Shown here in pieces: positions 12,063-19,117 of a stretch of 22,251 nucleotides of DNA. The stretch comes from a virus. The stretch is from the IMG/VR virus record IMGVR_UViG_3300008219_000120, positions 1-22,251 of that record; one strand, 5' to 3'. Under the pieces are notes generated by a model that made no database searches, was not told where the DNA came from, and saw nothing but the letters and a program-made list of their open reading frames with translations. Every line of letters begins with the position of its first letter. Position 1 is the stretch's first letter. The translations under genes and the position numbers were made by a program.

Positions 12063-12532
12063 TGGCTAAAGAACGCGCTCCACGGAAACCAAGGGAACTC
12101 GAAAGCCGTGAAAAGGAAATTCGGGAACAATCTTGGGAACCCGCTTCCATACTTCCAGACCCAGAACCGCAGGACGGATGGGTGTTCAGATGGATACGAA
12201 CTTCTATGGTAGGCAGTCCAGACAACACGAATGTGTCAAAGCGTTTTCGTGAAGGATGGGAACCTGTCAAATCCGAAGATCATCCAGAACTTCAGATTAT
12301 GAGCGATCATAAGTCGGAATGGGGAGAGAAGGGTGGTATTGAGGTTGGTGGATTATTGCTCTGCAAAGCACCAGATGAGTTGGTGGAACAAAGGCGTGCC
12401 TATTACAGGAATCACGCCGAATCGCAGATGCAAGCAGTTGATAACAATTACATGCGTGAGAGCGATCCACGGATGCCTGTTCTCGCGCCTGATCGTAAAA
12501 CTCGTGTAGCGTTTGGTAAGGGAACTCGCTGA
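12062..12532 (+). CDS. Conserved phage hypothetical protein, 156 aa
   Basis: Starts inside the scaffold stop (TAATG, one-base overlap), so translation is coupled. The basic N-terminus (MAKERAPRKPRELESREKEI) is followed by a likely small domain with GWVFRWIRTSMVGSPDNTN, then VSKRFREGWEPVKSEDHPEL, and ends with NNYMRESDPRMPVLAPDRKT. I recall this type of protein lying between scaffold and capsid genes of marine podoviruses; the function is unknown. It may be a head component or assembly factor. No membrane segment, cysteine motif or catalytic pattern is visible. Confidence 0.75.
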   Translation: MAKERAPRKPRELESREKEIREQSWEPASILPDPEPQDGWVFRWIRTSMVGSPDNTNVSKRFREGWEPVKSEDHPELQIMSDHKSEWGEKGGIEVGGLLLCKAPDELVEQRRAYYRNHAESQMQAVDNNYMRESDPRMPVLAPDRKTRVAFGKGTR

Positions 12533-12562
12533 ATGCTGCTCGACTGACATTCAGAGGTATAT

Positions 12563-13180
12563 ATGGCTACTACAGCAGCCCCATACGGGGCCAGACCCAT
12601 TGGCACTCTTAGTGCTTCGGGTTCATTCACCAGCAAGACTAGAAATCTGCCGATTATCACGACTTACGGCACACAGATTTCTAATGGTGATTTCGTGAAG
12701 GTCGCATCGGATGGTACTATCGCGAAGGATACTGGTACTACCGCTCTGACCGCAGTTGGAATCTTCTTGGGTTGCTCTTATACGGACCCGACTACTAGCC
12801 AGAAGACGTTTTCAAATTATTGGCCTGCATCGAATGCGGCCACTGATGCGATGGCGTATGTGCTTGACGATCCTTTCGTCGTTTTCCAGATGCAATCCGA
12901 CGAAGCGTTGAACACCACGGATCGTGGACTCAATGCATCCGTTGTTGTGACAGCCGGTAATACTACTTTCGGTAAGTCCAAGAACGCACTTGATGGTAGC
13001 ACTCCAGCAACAACGAACACGCTGCCCCTTCGCATTATCGATTTCGTTGACGGGCCTAGCAGCCTGCCCCCGAAGGGGACTACGGCGAGTGATACTTATC
13101 CAGATGTTATCGTGAAGTTCAATGCTGCGTCTAGCGGGTCAGCTTCTAATCATTCCTATTTGAACGCCACAGGCGTTTAG
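12563..13180 (+). CDS. Putative capsid decoration/structural protein, 205 aa
   Basis: A 205-residue Ser/Thr/Gly/Ala-rich protein with GAGG about six bases before the ATG. It begins MATTAAPYGARPIGTLSASG and continues with NGDFVKVASDGTIAKDTG. This PYGARPxGTLSASGSF opening is familiar from small structural genes next to the major capsid gene of aquatic phages. The beta-rich, low-charge composition fits a capsid-surface (decoration) or minor head protein, but I know of no experimental role. It lies 11 bases upstream of the capsid gene in the same unit. Confidence 0.7.
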   Translation: MATTAAPYGARPIGTLSASGSFTSKTRNLPIITTYGTQISNGDFVKVASDGTIAKDTGTTALTAVGIFLGCSYTDPTTSQKTFSNYWPASNAATDAMAYVLDDPFVVFQMQSDEALNTTDRGLNASVVVTAGNTTFGKSKNALDGSTPATTNTLPLRIIDFVDGPSSLPPKGTTASDTYPDVIVKFNAASSGSASNHSYLNATGV

Positions 13181-13191
13181 GAGACTGACAA

Positions 13192-14127
13192 ATGGCTATT
13201 TCACGCGCACAACTTCTAAAAGAACTACTTCCGGGCTTGAACGCGCTCTTCGGGATGGAGTATGCTCGTTATGACGATGAGCATTCTGAAATCTACGAGA
13301 CGGAAAGTTCGGATCGGTCCTTTGAAGAAGAAGTGAAGCTTTCGGGCTTCGACGCTGCACCCGTGAAGGATGAGGGTGACGCGATTTCGTATGACGCCGC
13401 ACAGGAGAGCTTTACGGCTCGTTACAATCACGAGACTATCGCCATGGGCTTTGCCATCACGGAAGAGGCTATGGAAGACAATCTCTATGATTCCTTGTCG
13501 GCTCGTTACACCAAGTCCTTGGCTCGCGCCATGGCTCACACCAAGCAGGTTAAGGCTGTTGTTCCATTGAACAATGGGTTTACCAACGCTTATCAGAGCG
13601 GCGACGGTGTAAATCTTTTCACGGCGTCAAGTGATGGCGTAACTGGTGGTGACGGTCACCCGCTCGTTTCAGGTGGCAAGAACTCCAACCGTCCAGCGAC
13701 TGCCGTTGACCTCAACGAGACCTCTCTTGAGGCCGCTGTAATTCAGATTGGCAAATGGACCGATGAGCGTGGCCTGATGATCGCTGCTCGTCCCCAGACG
13801 CTCGTTATCCCGCCCGACTTGCAGTTCGTGGCGATACGGGTAATGAAATCTGAGCTTCGTCCTTCAACTGCGGACAACGACATCAACGCAGTGCGTTCGA
13901 TGGGTGTTGTTCCTGGTGGGACAGTTGTGAATCACTTCCTGACCGATACGGATGCGTGGTTCCTTCTTACCGACATTCCGAATGGGATGAAGCACTTCAA
14001 TCGTGTGTCCCTGGAAACGAGCATGGACGGTGATTTCGATACCGGAAACGTTCGCTACAAGGCTCGCGAGCGGTACAGCTTTGGTGTCTCCGATCCCCTT
14101 GGGATCTGGGGTTCACCCGGAGCGTAG
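13192..14127 (+). CDS. Major capsid protein
   Basis: A 311-residue protein with GGAG in the preceding gap. Features of the HK97-fold/gpT-type coat: an N-terminal helix AISRAQLLKELLPGLNALFG, the acidic loop HSEIYETESSDRSFEEEVKL, and the spine/A-domain region GFAITEEAMEDNLYDSLSAR, then WTDERGLMIAARPQTLVIPP and VVNHFLTDTDAWFLLTDIPN. The C-terminal block KARERYSFGVSDPLGIWGSP resembles the end of Mu-like head subunits. Hundreds of copies form the icosahedral shell. Position after the scaffold supports the call. No delta-domain or protease site is seen, consistent with a separate scaffold. Confidence 0.85.
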   Translation: MAISRAQLLKELLPGLNALFGMEYARYDDEHSEIYETESSDRSFEEEVKLSGFDAAPVKDEGDAISYDAAQESFTARYNHETIAMGFAITEEAMEDNLYDSLSARYTKSLARAMAHTKQVKAVVPLNNGFTNAYQSGDGVNLFTASSDGVTGGDGHPLVSGGKNSNRPATAVDLNETSLEAAVIQIGKWTDERGLMIAARPQTLVIPPDLQFVAIRVMKSELRPSTADNDINAVRSMGVVPGGTVVNHFLTDTDAWFLLTDIPNGMKHFNRVSLETSMDGDFDTGNVRYKARERYSFGVSDPLGIWGSPGA

Positions 14128-14262
14128 TATAAAGACGCAAAAAGCCAACTCCGTTTTTTGCGGTGAAATAGTGCCGCCGAGAGGTTCGCGTTAGTTAGAT
14201 TGGCTCATTAAGTTGGGTGAGTCCTGACAGTGGGGTGACGCGGCCAGAGTACAATAGTATAG

Positions 14263-14424
14263 ATGAAGGGCGGGTGCGATCAAGTTGTCAATTTACACGC
14301 AGTTGACGACAACCCAAGCGCTCATCGTTTGATCGTGCCCGCCCTGAATCTCGTTCTGGGATACATAGTCCCGGCGACTGGCCCAGCAGACGTTACAAAG
14401 ACTTCGGGACGAATCCTTTTGTAA
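14263..14424 (+). CDS. Possible small protein, 53 aa
   Basis: An ATG-started frame of 53 codons ends 12 bases before the next structural gene. The translation begins MKGGCDQVVNLHAVDDNPSA and its C-terminal half has a hydrophobic run (LIVPALNLVLGYIVPATGP) that could be a short membrane span or signal-like segment. There is no clear SD, and the same bases form a long RNA stem (14268-14344), so this may be a chance frame. No family recognised. Confidence 0.25.
   Translation: MKGGCDQVVNLHAVDDNPSAHRLIVPALNLVLGYIVPATGPADVTKTSGRILL
14268..14386 (+). ncRNA. Candidate structured RNA downstream of the capsid gene
   Basis: Arms 14268-14283 and 14329-14344 pair over 16 bp with no mismatch once two adjacent wobble pairs are allowed (GGGCGGG with CCCGCCC, CGATCAA with TTGATCG). 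An inner GTTGTC/GACAAC hairpin (14284-14313) stacks on it. A further hairpin CTGGG/CCCAG (14356-14386) encloses AGTC/GACT. No family recognised. It could control the stoichiometry between the capsid and the next gene by processing or stabilising the message. Confidence 0.4.
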
Positions 14425-14436
14425 GAAGGTAAAGTT

Positions 14437-14958
14437 ATGGCTAACACAACTTTTTCAGGACCAGTCAGATCCGAAGACGGATTTGACGTAGTATCGAAAA
14501 GCTCAACAACGGGCGCATTCACGACGGAATTCAGCTTAGACGGATCGGGGTTGCAGGTTACTCCCATTACGTTCAGTGATGCCGACACCACCCTGACTGC
14601 CACTGCTAATGCTGGCAGGGTCAATGTTGTTCCGGCGATCACCGGAAACCGGACACTCACCCTTCCGTCGCCTACGGCGGGGGTGTGGTTCAAGTTTATT
14701 TATGGTGGTGCGGCAGAAGAGGCGGAGAATCTGATCTTTGATACGGGTTCCGACACCAATTACTTCATTGGTGGTGTTATCCATTTGGATTCCAACGCAG
14801 ATAATGTTTCCGTGTATGCCGATGGTAATTCAAACTCTATACTAACCTTGACGGATTTTGGTTTATTTGAAATCAATATTCTGGCGAAAGATTCAACAAA
14901 TTGGATCATTTGGGGTCATCAGGAAGGTGCAGATGTACCTGCCTTTTCCGATCAGTAA
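14437..14958 (+). CDS. Putative virion structural (decoration-type) protein, 173 aa
   Basis: A 173-residue protein with AAGGT before the ATG. It starts MANTTFSGPVRSEDGFDVVS and contains STTGAFTTEFSLDGSG, patterns I recall from small structural genes downstream of capsid genes in marine phages. The middle RVNVVPAITGNRTLTLPSPT and the end FEINILAKDSTNWIIWGHQE suggest beta-sandwich architecture. The TLPSPTAGVWFKFIYGG block is typical of phage surface modules. No catalytic motif. The two flanking intergenic segments are both strongly structured, which may set its expression separately from the capsid. Decoration, head fibre or tail accessory roles are all possible. Confidence 0.65.
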   Translation: MANTTFSGPVRSEDGFDVVSKSSTTGAFTTEFSLDGSGLQVTPITFSDADTTLTATANAGRVNVVPAITGNRTLTLPSPTAGVWFKFIYGGAAEEAENLIFDTGSDTNYFIGGVIHLDSNADNVSVYADGNSNSILTLTDFGLFEINILAKDSTNWIIWGHQEGADVPAFSDQ

Positions 14959-15003
14959 GAGATGATTAGTTGAATTGAGATAAGGCCACTCATCTAGGAT
15001 TGG

Positions 15004-15067
15004 CCCTCTCGCGAGGGTTGATTCCGGGACCGTCGTTCGCGTGTCTGCCAAGACTTTGCGCGGACGG
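15004..15067 (+). ncRNA. Candidate structured intergenic RNA
   Basis: A hairpin CCCTC-TCGC-GAGGG (15004-15017) is followed by a bulged stem. In the latter, CCGTC (15030-15034) pairs with GACGG (15063-15067), CGCG (15038-15041) with CGCG (15059-15062) and GTCT (15043-15046) with AGAC (15051-15054). This gives 13 base pairs with a GCCA end loop. It lies in the 182-base gap between two structural genes and has no T-run, so it is not a terminator. Confidence 0.4.
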
Positions 15068-15140
15068 CGGTGGGGTGGGTAGTCGTATCTCCTATTGCGA
15101 ACGGGGCTAAGAGTCCTGTCCTCGCGGGGAGAATCAGAAG

Positions 15141-15536
15141 ATGGCTGATGCAGTAACGTCTCAAACTATCCAAGACGGCGACCGCATCGCCGTTATGAAA
15201 TTCACCAATATCTCCGATGGTAGTGGTGAAGCCGCAGTTACGAAGGTCGATGTATCCGCACTTCAAGCTGAATCCGGTACGGGAAGAGCCTGCGATGGCG
15301 TGACGATTCAGCAGATGTGGTACGACTGTTCCGGTATGACCGTAGATATTTTATGGGACGCCAGCACTGATGTTATCTGCTGGACGCTCAGTGGCTACGG
15401 ATTCTACGATTTCCGCCAGGCTGGACCCCTTATAAATAATGCGTCTAGCCCAACCGGGGATGTAAATTTCACCACTACAGGCCACTCAAGCGGTGATCGT
15501 TATACCGTTATGATGGCAATGAGGAAGAGCTACTAA
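15141..15536 (+). CDS. Conserved phage structural-type protein, 131 aa
   Basis: A 131-residue protein with GGGGAGA about nine bases before the ATG. It begins MADAVTSQTIQDGDRIAVMK followed by FTNISDGSGEAAVTKVDVSA, a pattern I recall in small proteins of aquatic phage head/tail modules (DGxRxAVMKFTNxSDGxGE). The rest is beta-rich and ends HSSGDRYTVMMAMRKSY. Likely a virion component, exact place unknown. The stop overlaps the next ATG by one base (TAATG), implying coupling to the 63-residue gene. Confidence 0.68.
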   Translation: MADAVTSQTIQDGDRIAVMKFTNISDGSGEAAVTKVDVSALQAESGTGRACDGVTIQQMWYDCSGMTVDILWDASTDVICWTLSGYGFYDFRQAGPLINNASSPTGDVNFTTTGHSSGDRYTVMMAMRKSY

Positions 15537-15727
15537 TGGCTAAAAAAAGTACTGATAAGGAAAATACTTCCTTTCCCGAGTATAATGAGGTTGCAAAGAA
15601 AAAGGCGGCGATTGATCATAATTGGGGTTATTACAGCAAATTGGTCGCCAATTATCCCGATCATGAAGAAGAAGTGGCCCATACTAGTCATATTGCTTTG
15701 GAGTATCCCGACTGGAAGGCGTTTTAA
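15536..15727 (+). CDS. Small hypothetical protein, 63 aa
   Basis: A 63-residue charged protein (MAKKSTDKENTSFPEYNEVA) coupled to the preceding gene by TAATG. It is rich in Lys, Glu, His and Tyr (YYSKLVANYPDHEEEVAHTS) with no hydrophobic or cysteine motif. No family recognised. The next gene starts two bases after its stop, so the small genes from here to 15981 form a tight coupled chain before the connector genes. Confidence 0.6.
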   Translation: MAKKSTDKENTSFPEYNEVAKKKAAIDHNWGYYSKLVANYPDHEEEVAHTSHIALEYPDWKAF

Positions 15728-15729
15728 TT

Positions 15730-15981
15730 ATGCCGTTCAAGAGCGAGAAACAGAGGAAGTGGATGCACGCCAACGAACCTGAGATGGCGGAAAGGTGGGA
15801 ACGAGAAAAGGCGCATGGTGGACTCGTTAAAAAAGCGATTACTAACGAGTTTTCCAAACAAGGTTCTTTGCAGGATTTTGCGGAAATGAGAAGTGGTGGC
15901 TTGATCGGCAATGGATCTCTGACGCCTGGAAAGGTTGTCGAGTTTAAGAAGAAGCACAAAGAAAACTTTGGGGATAAGTGA
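15730..15981 (+). CDS. Small conserved phage protein (PFKSExQRKWMHA type), 83 aa
   Basis: An 83-residue basic protein starting MPFKSEKQRKWMHANEPEMA. This PFKSxxQRKWM/FxAN opening followed by a Glu/Lys helix is common in small phage proteins of unknown function. The remainder (SGGLIGNGSLTPGKVVEFKK) has a GGLIGxGxLTPGK patch. Basic charge suggests contact with DNA or with virion proteins, which is inference. Its stop overlaps the start of the connector gene (TGATG). Confidence 0.65.
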   Translation: MPFKSEKQRKWMHANEPEMAERWEREKAHGGLVKKAITNEFSKQGSLQDFAEMRSGGLIGNGSLTPGKVVEFKKKHKENFGDK

Positions 15982-16658
15982 TGGCGACTTCTGGAACCTC
16001 TGCATTTAACCTCGAAATTTCAGAGGTGATCGAAGAGGCATTTGAGAGATGTGGCCTTCAGTCTAATACAGGCTACGATATTGAAACGGCTCGTAGATCT
16101 CTCAATCTCTTGAGCCTTGAGTGGGTGAATCGTGGCCTCAACTTCTGGACTGTCGAGCAGGGCACCAAAACTTTGACGGCAGGAACTTCTACGGTCACCA
16201 TGGATTCGGATACCGTTGATTTGATTCAGTATTGGATTCGTGATGGATCTGGTACTACACAAAGCGATTTGCCGCTCTCGCGGTTTAGTGTATCCCAGTA
16301 TTCCACGATCCCGAATAAACTCACCGAAGGGCGTCCCGTAAATTTGTACATCGACAAGCAACGTGATGCTCCGGTTGTTTATTTTTGGCCCACGCCTAGT
16401 AAAGCTTACACGTTTGTTTATCAGCAAATACGGCGTATTGAGGACACGGGTGCTGTGGGATCTACTGATCCAGATGTGCCCGCCCGTTTCCTCCCGGCAT
16501 TGGTATCTGGCCTCGCCTATATGATATCGCAGAAGTATCCAGAAGCATTTGTGCGCTCCCCCGAACTTAAAGCTGAATACGAATTTCAGTGGCAATTGGC
16601 GGAACAGGAAGATCGTGATAGGGCTTCTGTCCACTTTGTGCCCGGAGGCTATTCCTGA
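15981..16658 (+). CDS. Head-tail connector (gp4-like) protein, 225 aa
   Basis: The ATG at 15981 overlaps the previous stop (TGATG); a GTG three bases earlier is less likely. The N-terminal half FNLEISEVIEEAFERCGLQS then ETARRSLNLLSLEWVNRGLN and WTVEQGTKTLTAGTSTVTM is the helix-plus-strand pattern of phage head-completion/adaptor proteins that bind below the portal (P22 gp4-like). The later YIDKQRDAPVVYFWPTPSKA and YPEAFVRSPELKAEYEFQWQ fit the same family. In such phages the adaptor ring seals packaged DNA and starts tail assembly. Length is normal. No lysozyme-type catalytic motif identified. Confidence 0.72.
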   Translation: MATSGTSAFNLEISEVIEEAFERCGLQSNTGYDIETARRSLNLLSLEWVNRGLNFWTVEQGTKTLTAGTSTVTMDSDTVDLIQYWIRDGSGTTQSDLPLSRFSVSQYSTIPNKLTEGRPVNLYIDKQRDAPVVYFWPTPSKAYTFVYQQIRRIEDTGAVGSTDPDVPARFLPALVSGLAYMISQKYPEAFVRSPELKAEYEFQWQLAEQEDRDRASVHFVPGGYS

Positions 16659-16993
16659 TGGCTAAGTATGCCAAAGGTAAGTATGCGTTTGGGTTTTGCG
16701 ACCGCACGGGATTCAGGTATAAGCTCAAAGATCTTGTGCCTCAGATTAAGGCTGGTCGTATGACGGGTCTTATGGTAGGCAGGAATATGCTAGATCAAGA
16801 TCAGCCGCAGAACTTTTTAGGCAGGCTTGGTGATTATGCTGACCCACAGGCAATTAGAAATCCACGCCCTGATTTATCACAAGATGCCAGCAGGGAGCTG
16901 TTCGCATTCGATCCCGTAGGAAATGGTAATGGGGGTGGATCGGGCAACATTGTGGCGCATGGACAAGTCGGGACCGTGACGGTGACCACATGA
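16658..16993 (+). CDS. Conserved phage hypothetical protein, 111 aa
   Basis: A 111-residue protein coupled to the connector gene (TGATG). It begins MAKYAKGKYAFGFCDRTGFR, a pattern I recall from phage genes beside connector genes (MAKYAKGKYAxxxSDRSGxxY). The middle holds NMLDQDQPQNFLGRLGDYAD, and the C-terminus is a Gly/Asn linker (NGNGGGSGN) ending HGQVGTVTVTT, which could insert into an assembly. Role unknown, perhaps virion assembly. The stop overlaps the next ATG by four bases. Confidence 0.68.
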   Translation: MAKYAKGKYAFGFCDRTGFRYKLKDLVPQIKAGRMTGLMVGRNMLDQDQPQNFLGRLGDYADPQAIRNPRPDLSQDASRELFAFDPVGNGNGGGSGNIVAHGQVGTVTVTT

Positions 16994-17622
16994 CCTACGC
17001 TGAACTGACTGCGGCCATCAAGGATTATTGCGATAACACGGAAACGAATTTCGTGGCTGCGATCCCCACGTTTATTAAGCAGACTGAACAACGTATTTAT
17101 CGTTCCGTCAATCTGCCCGTGAACCGCAAGAATGTCGCAGGCACCATCACTGATGGTAACCAATACCTGTCGATGCCCACGGACTTTTTGTTTCCACTGT
17201 CTTTGTCGATTACCAGTTCTAGTAACCAGATTTTTTTGCTGAACAAGGACGCGAACTTCATCAGGGCAACGTATCCTAATGCGTCCACCGAAGGGGTTCC
17301 GAAATATTATGGTGTTTTCGATGTTGACACATTCATAGTTGGCCCTACGCCTAACGCTGATTTTGTTACGGAGCTTCATTACTACTATCAGCCAGCCTCA
17401 ATCGTTGACACGAGCCCTTCATGGTTGGGCACGAACGCCGATACGGTTCTACTCTATGGCTCTTTAGTGGAAGCATATACCTATATGAAAGGTGATGCGG
17501 ACATGATGCAGTTGTATCAGCAGCGATATCAGGAAGCACTGGATCTTCTGAAGATACAGGCAGAGGGACGCATGACTGTTGATGAGTACAGAGATGGCAC
17601 AATCAGAGTGCCTGTTCACTGA
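16990..17622 (+). CDS. Putative phage adaptor/connector protein, 210 aa
   Basis: Starts by ATGA overlap with the previous gene. The N-terminal TYAELTAAIKDYCDNTETNF and FIKQTEQRIYRSVNLPVNRK pattern followed by NQYLSMPTDFLFPLSLSI is characteristic of the adaptor family described for phage SU10-like podoviruses (CxNxExxFVxxIPxFIxxAExRIxRxVxLPxxRxN). The C-terminal part DTVLLYGSLVEAYTYMKGDA and the QQRYQEALDLLKIQAEGRMT helix also fit. The family is thought to form a ring between portal and tail. Assignment is by remembered pattern, not by search. Confidence 0.7.
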   Translation: MTYAELTAAIKDYCDNTETNFVAAIPTFIKQTEQRIYRSVNLPVNRKNVAGTITDGNQYLSMPTDFLFPLSLSITSSSNQIFLLNKDANFIRATYPNASTEGVPKYYGVFDVDTFIVGPTPNADFVTELHYYYQPASIVDTSPSWLGTNADTVLLYGSLVEAYTYMKGDADMMQLYQQRYQEALDLLKIQAEGRMTVDEYRDGTIRVPVH

Positions 17623-17900
17623 TGTTTACCGGAGAAGTGGGCAACGTCATGGTCACCACGACCAACAATACCACCCTTGGGCCGGATCATTGGGCAACAC
17701 GGGCATCCGATCAGATTGTGTCCGTAGGCAAGGGCGCACATCCTCTGATAGCGGAGCAGGCGGCAGAGTTCAAGGAGTTCATTTACAAGGCCGTGAAGTA
17801 CTATATGTACGAAGCAATCAATGAAGATCGTTCCAGGGTTGTTACTCTGTTGCGTTCAGCGGGCCACAACGATCTGGCTAACTCAGTGGAGAAGCTATAA
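17622..17900 (+). CDS. Small conserved phage protein, 92 aa
   Basis: A 92-residue protein coupled to the adaptor gene by TGATG; an internal ATG at codon 10 is a weaker alternative. The core KGAHPLIAEQAAEFKEFIYK then AVKYYMYEAINEDRSRVVTL matches a small phage family with HPLIxEQAxxYKxxI and a C-terminal helix. The ending LLRSAGHNDLANSVEKL is helical. It could sit near the connector complex, since similar proteins follow adaptor genes in other phages; exact role unknown. It is directly coupled to the next gene (TAATGG). Confidence 0.68.
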   Translation: MFTGEVGNVMVTTTNNTTLGPDHWATRASDQIVSVGKGAHPLIAEQAAEFKEFIYKAVKYYMYEAINEDRSRVVTLLRSAGHNDLANSVEKL

Positions 17901-18334
17901 TGGCATTTTCAGGGAATTTTATGTGTACCTCCTTTAAAAAGGAATTGATGGAAGCAAAGCACAACTTCCTCAATTCAGGCGGTAACACCTTTAGGATGGC
18001 TTTATATGATGATGATTCTTCATTCACTGCCGCTACTACAGCGTATACTTCAACCGATGAAATAAGCGGCACGAATTATACTGCCAAGGGAGAATCACTT
18101 ACACGGGTAGATCCTACGACGAGTGGTACGACCGCCTATACTGATTTTGCTGATGTTTCGTGGTCTACTGCTACGTTTTCGGCCATGGGTGCAATGATTT
18201 TTAATGATAGTGCGAGCGGTGATCCGTCTGTTGTTATTTTAGATTTTGGTGCATTGAAAACGGCCACTGCTGGTACGTTTACGGTTGCTTTTCCTGCGGC
18301 AGACGCGAGTAACGCGATTATTCGTATAGCGTAG
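17900..18334 (+). CDS. Virion structural-type protein, 144 aa
   Basis: A 144-residue protein starting in the previous stop (TAATG). After a basic N-terminal segment (MCTSFKKELMEAKHNFLNSG) the sequence becomes beta-rich: NTFRMALYDDDSSFTAATTA, then YTSTDEISGTNYTAKGESLT and TAGTFTVAFPAADASNAII. The FRMALYxxxxSxxxxTTAYxxTxExSGTxY pattern is common in small aquatic phage structural proteins, likely parts of the tail or fibre base. No catalytic motif. Function by family recall only. The next gene starts two bases later. Confidence 0.68.
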   Translation: MAFSGNFMCTSFKKELMEAKHNFLNSGGNTFRMALYDDDSSFTAATTAYTSTDEISGTNYTAKGESLTRVDPTTSGTTAYTDFADVSWSTATFSAMGAMIFNDSASGDPSVVILDFGALKTATAGTFTVAFPAADASNAIIRIA

Positions 18335-18335
18335 C

Positions 18336-19100
18336 ATGGCAAATGTAACAGGCTGGGGCCGATCTACTTGGGGTTCCGGTACTTGGGGTGAGCCAGTACC
18401 CGTTGAAGTAACGGGTGTAGCTGGAACGGGTAGCGTTGGAAGTGTTTCGGTAACAGCCGATGCCAATGTTACCGTAACAGGGGTTGCTGGTACTGGGGCA
18501 GTAGGATCGGTCACGGTAGCCGCAGATGCCAATGTTTCCGTCACTGGTCTAGCGGGAACAGCATCGGTAGGAAGCGTCACTGTAACGGGTACTGCAAATG
18601 TTACGGCGACGGGAATAGCCGGAACGGGTGCAGTTGGCTCTGTAACGGTGACAGGTGATGGAAGTGTTTCGGTAACAGGATTGGCCGGAACAGCCGCAGT
18701 TGGTTCGGTATCGGTAGCGATTGACGTTTCGATAGCGGCTACCGGGGTCGCGGCGACAGGTGGTGTAGGTTCGGTAACGGTGACGGGAGATGGAAGTGTA
18801 ACCGTCACCGGAGTTGCGGGAACGGGTGCGGTAGGAAGCGTTACGACGAGTGTCAGTCAGTATATCGACGTAACGGGTGTAGTAGGAACGACGGGAATAA
18901 CTGGGGTCAACGTATGGAGCATAATAGATGATTCACAGACGCCGGATTGGGGAGTTATAGATGATTCACAAACACCGGGATGGTCGGAGGTGTCGGATTC
19001 ACAGACACCGGGATGGGCTGCTGTAGATGACTCACAGACACCGGGGTGGTCAGAAGTATCCGATTCGCAGACGCCTGATTGGGAAGTTGTGCCTTCATAA
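18336..19100 (+). CDS. Two-array repeat protein (22-residue and 11-residue repeats), 254 aa
   Basis: A 254-residue protein of low complexity. Residues 1-22 (MANVTGWGRSTWGSGTWGEP) resemble the GWGRGxWGxGxWGE opening of similar phage proteins. Then come eight 22-residue units of the form VTVTGVAGTGAVGSVTVTxD (last one partial, residues 23-195), then five 11-residue units DDSQTPGWSEV (198-252). The first array reads as a regular beta-structure of Gly/Val/Thr; the second has an acidic SQTPxW motif. The location beside the tail-fibre gene suggests a fibre or tail-spike accessory protein. No enzyme motif. Family recalled in marine phages; function unproven. Confidence 0.72.
   Translation: MANVTGWGRSTWGSGTWGEPVPVEVTGVAGTGSVGSVSVTADANVTVTGVAGTGAVGSVTVAADANVSVTGLAGTASVGSVTVTGTANVTATGIAGTGAVGSVTVTGDGSVSVTGLAGTAAVGSVSVAIDVSIAATGVAATGGVGSVTVTGDGSVTVTGVAGTGAVGSVTTSVSQYIDVTGVVGTTGITGVNVWSIIDDSQTPDWGVIDDSQTPGWSEVSDSQTPGWAAVDDSQTPGWSEVSDSQTPDWEVVPS
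18402..18920 (+). repeat. 66-bp tandem coding repeats, about eight units
   Basis: Seven full 66-base units plus one partial encode the 22-residue block (TGVAGTGAVGSV core). Units differ at many codon third positions, so this is an old array kept at protein level, not a recent copy. Confidence 0.85.
18927..19091 (+). repeat. 33-bp tandem coding repeats, five units
   Basis: Units at 18927, 18960, 18993, 19026 and 19059 encode an 11-residue block with the invariant core DSQTP followed by Gly/Asp-Trp. They alternate between DD- and SD-initiated versions in the second to fifth units. Confidence 0.9.
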
Positions 19101-19117
19101 GAAGCTAGGAATAAAAA

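Larger units (their letters stand above)
14128..14436 (+). other. Structured intergenic region after the major capsid gene
   Basis: 309 bases without a solid gene. A CGCAAAAA/TTTTTGCG hairpin (14136-14162) follows the capsid stop. A TACAAT box (14250-14255) with poor -35 lies before a long stem (14268-14344) and a second hairpin (14356-14386). A 53-codon ATG-started frame (14263-14424) spans the structured part. Both RNA and coding readings remain open. Confidence 0.5.

Noticed and set aside
14322-14693. Leftward 123-codon frame opposite the structural gene
   Set aside because: It lies on the antisense of the capsid-downstream gap and of a well-supported rightward gene, and has no SD.
18239-18808. 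Leftward 189-codon frame opposite the repeat gene
   Set aside because: A by-product of the repetitive sequence on the other strand; the rightward frame has the ordered 22-residue repeats and operon spacing.
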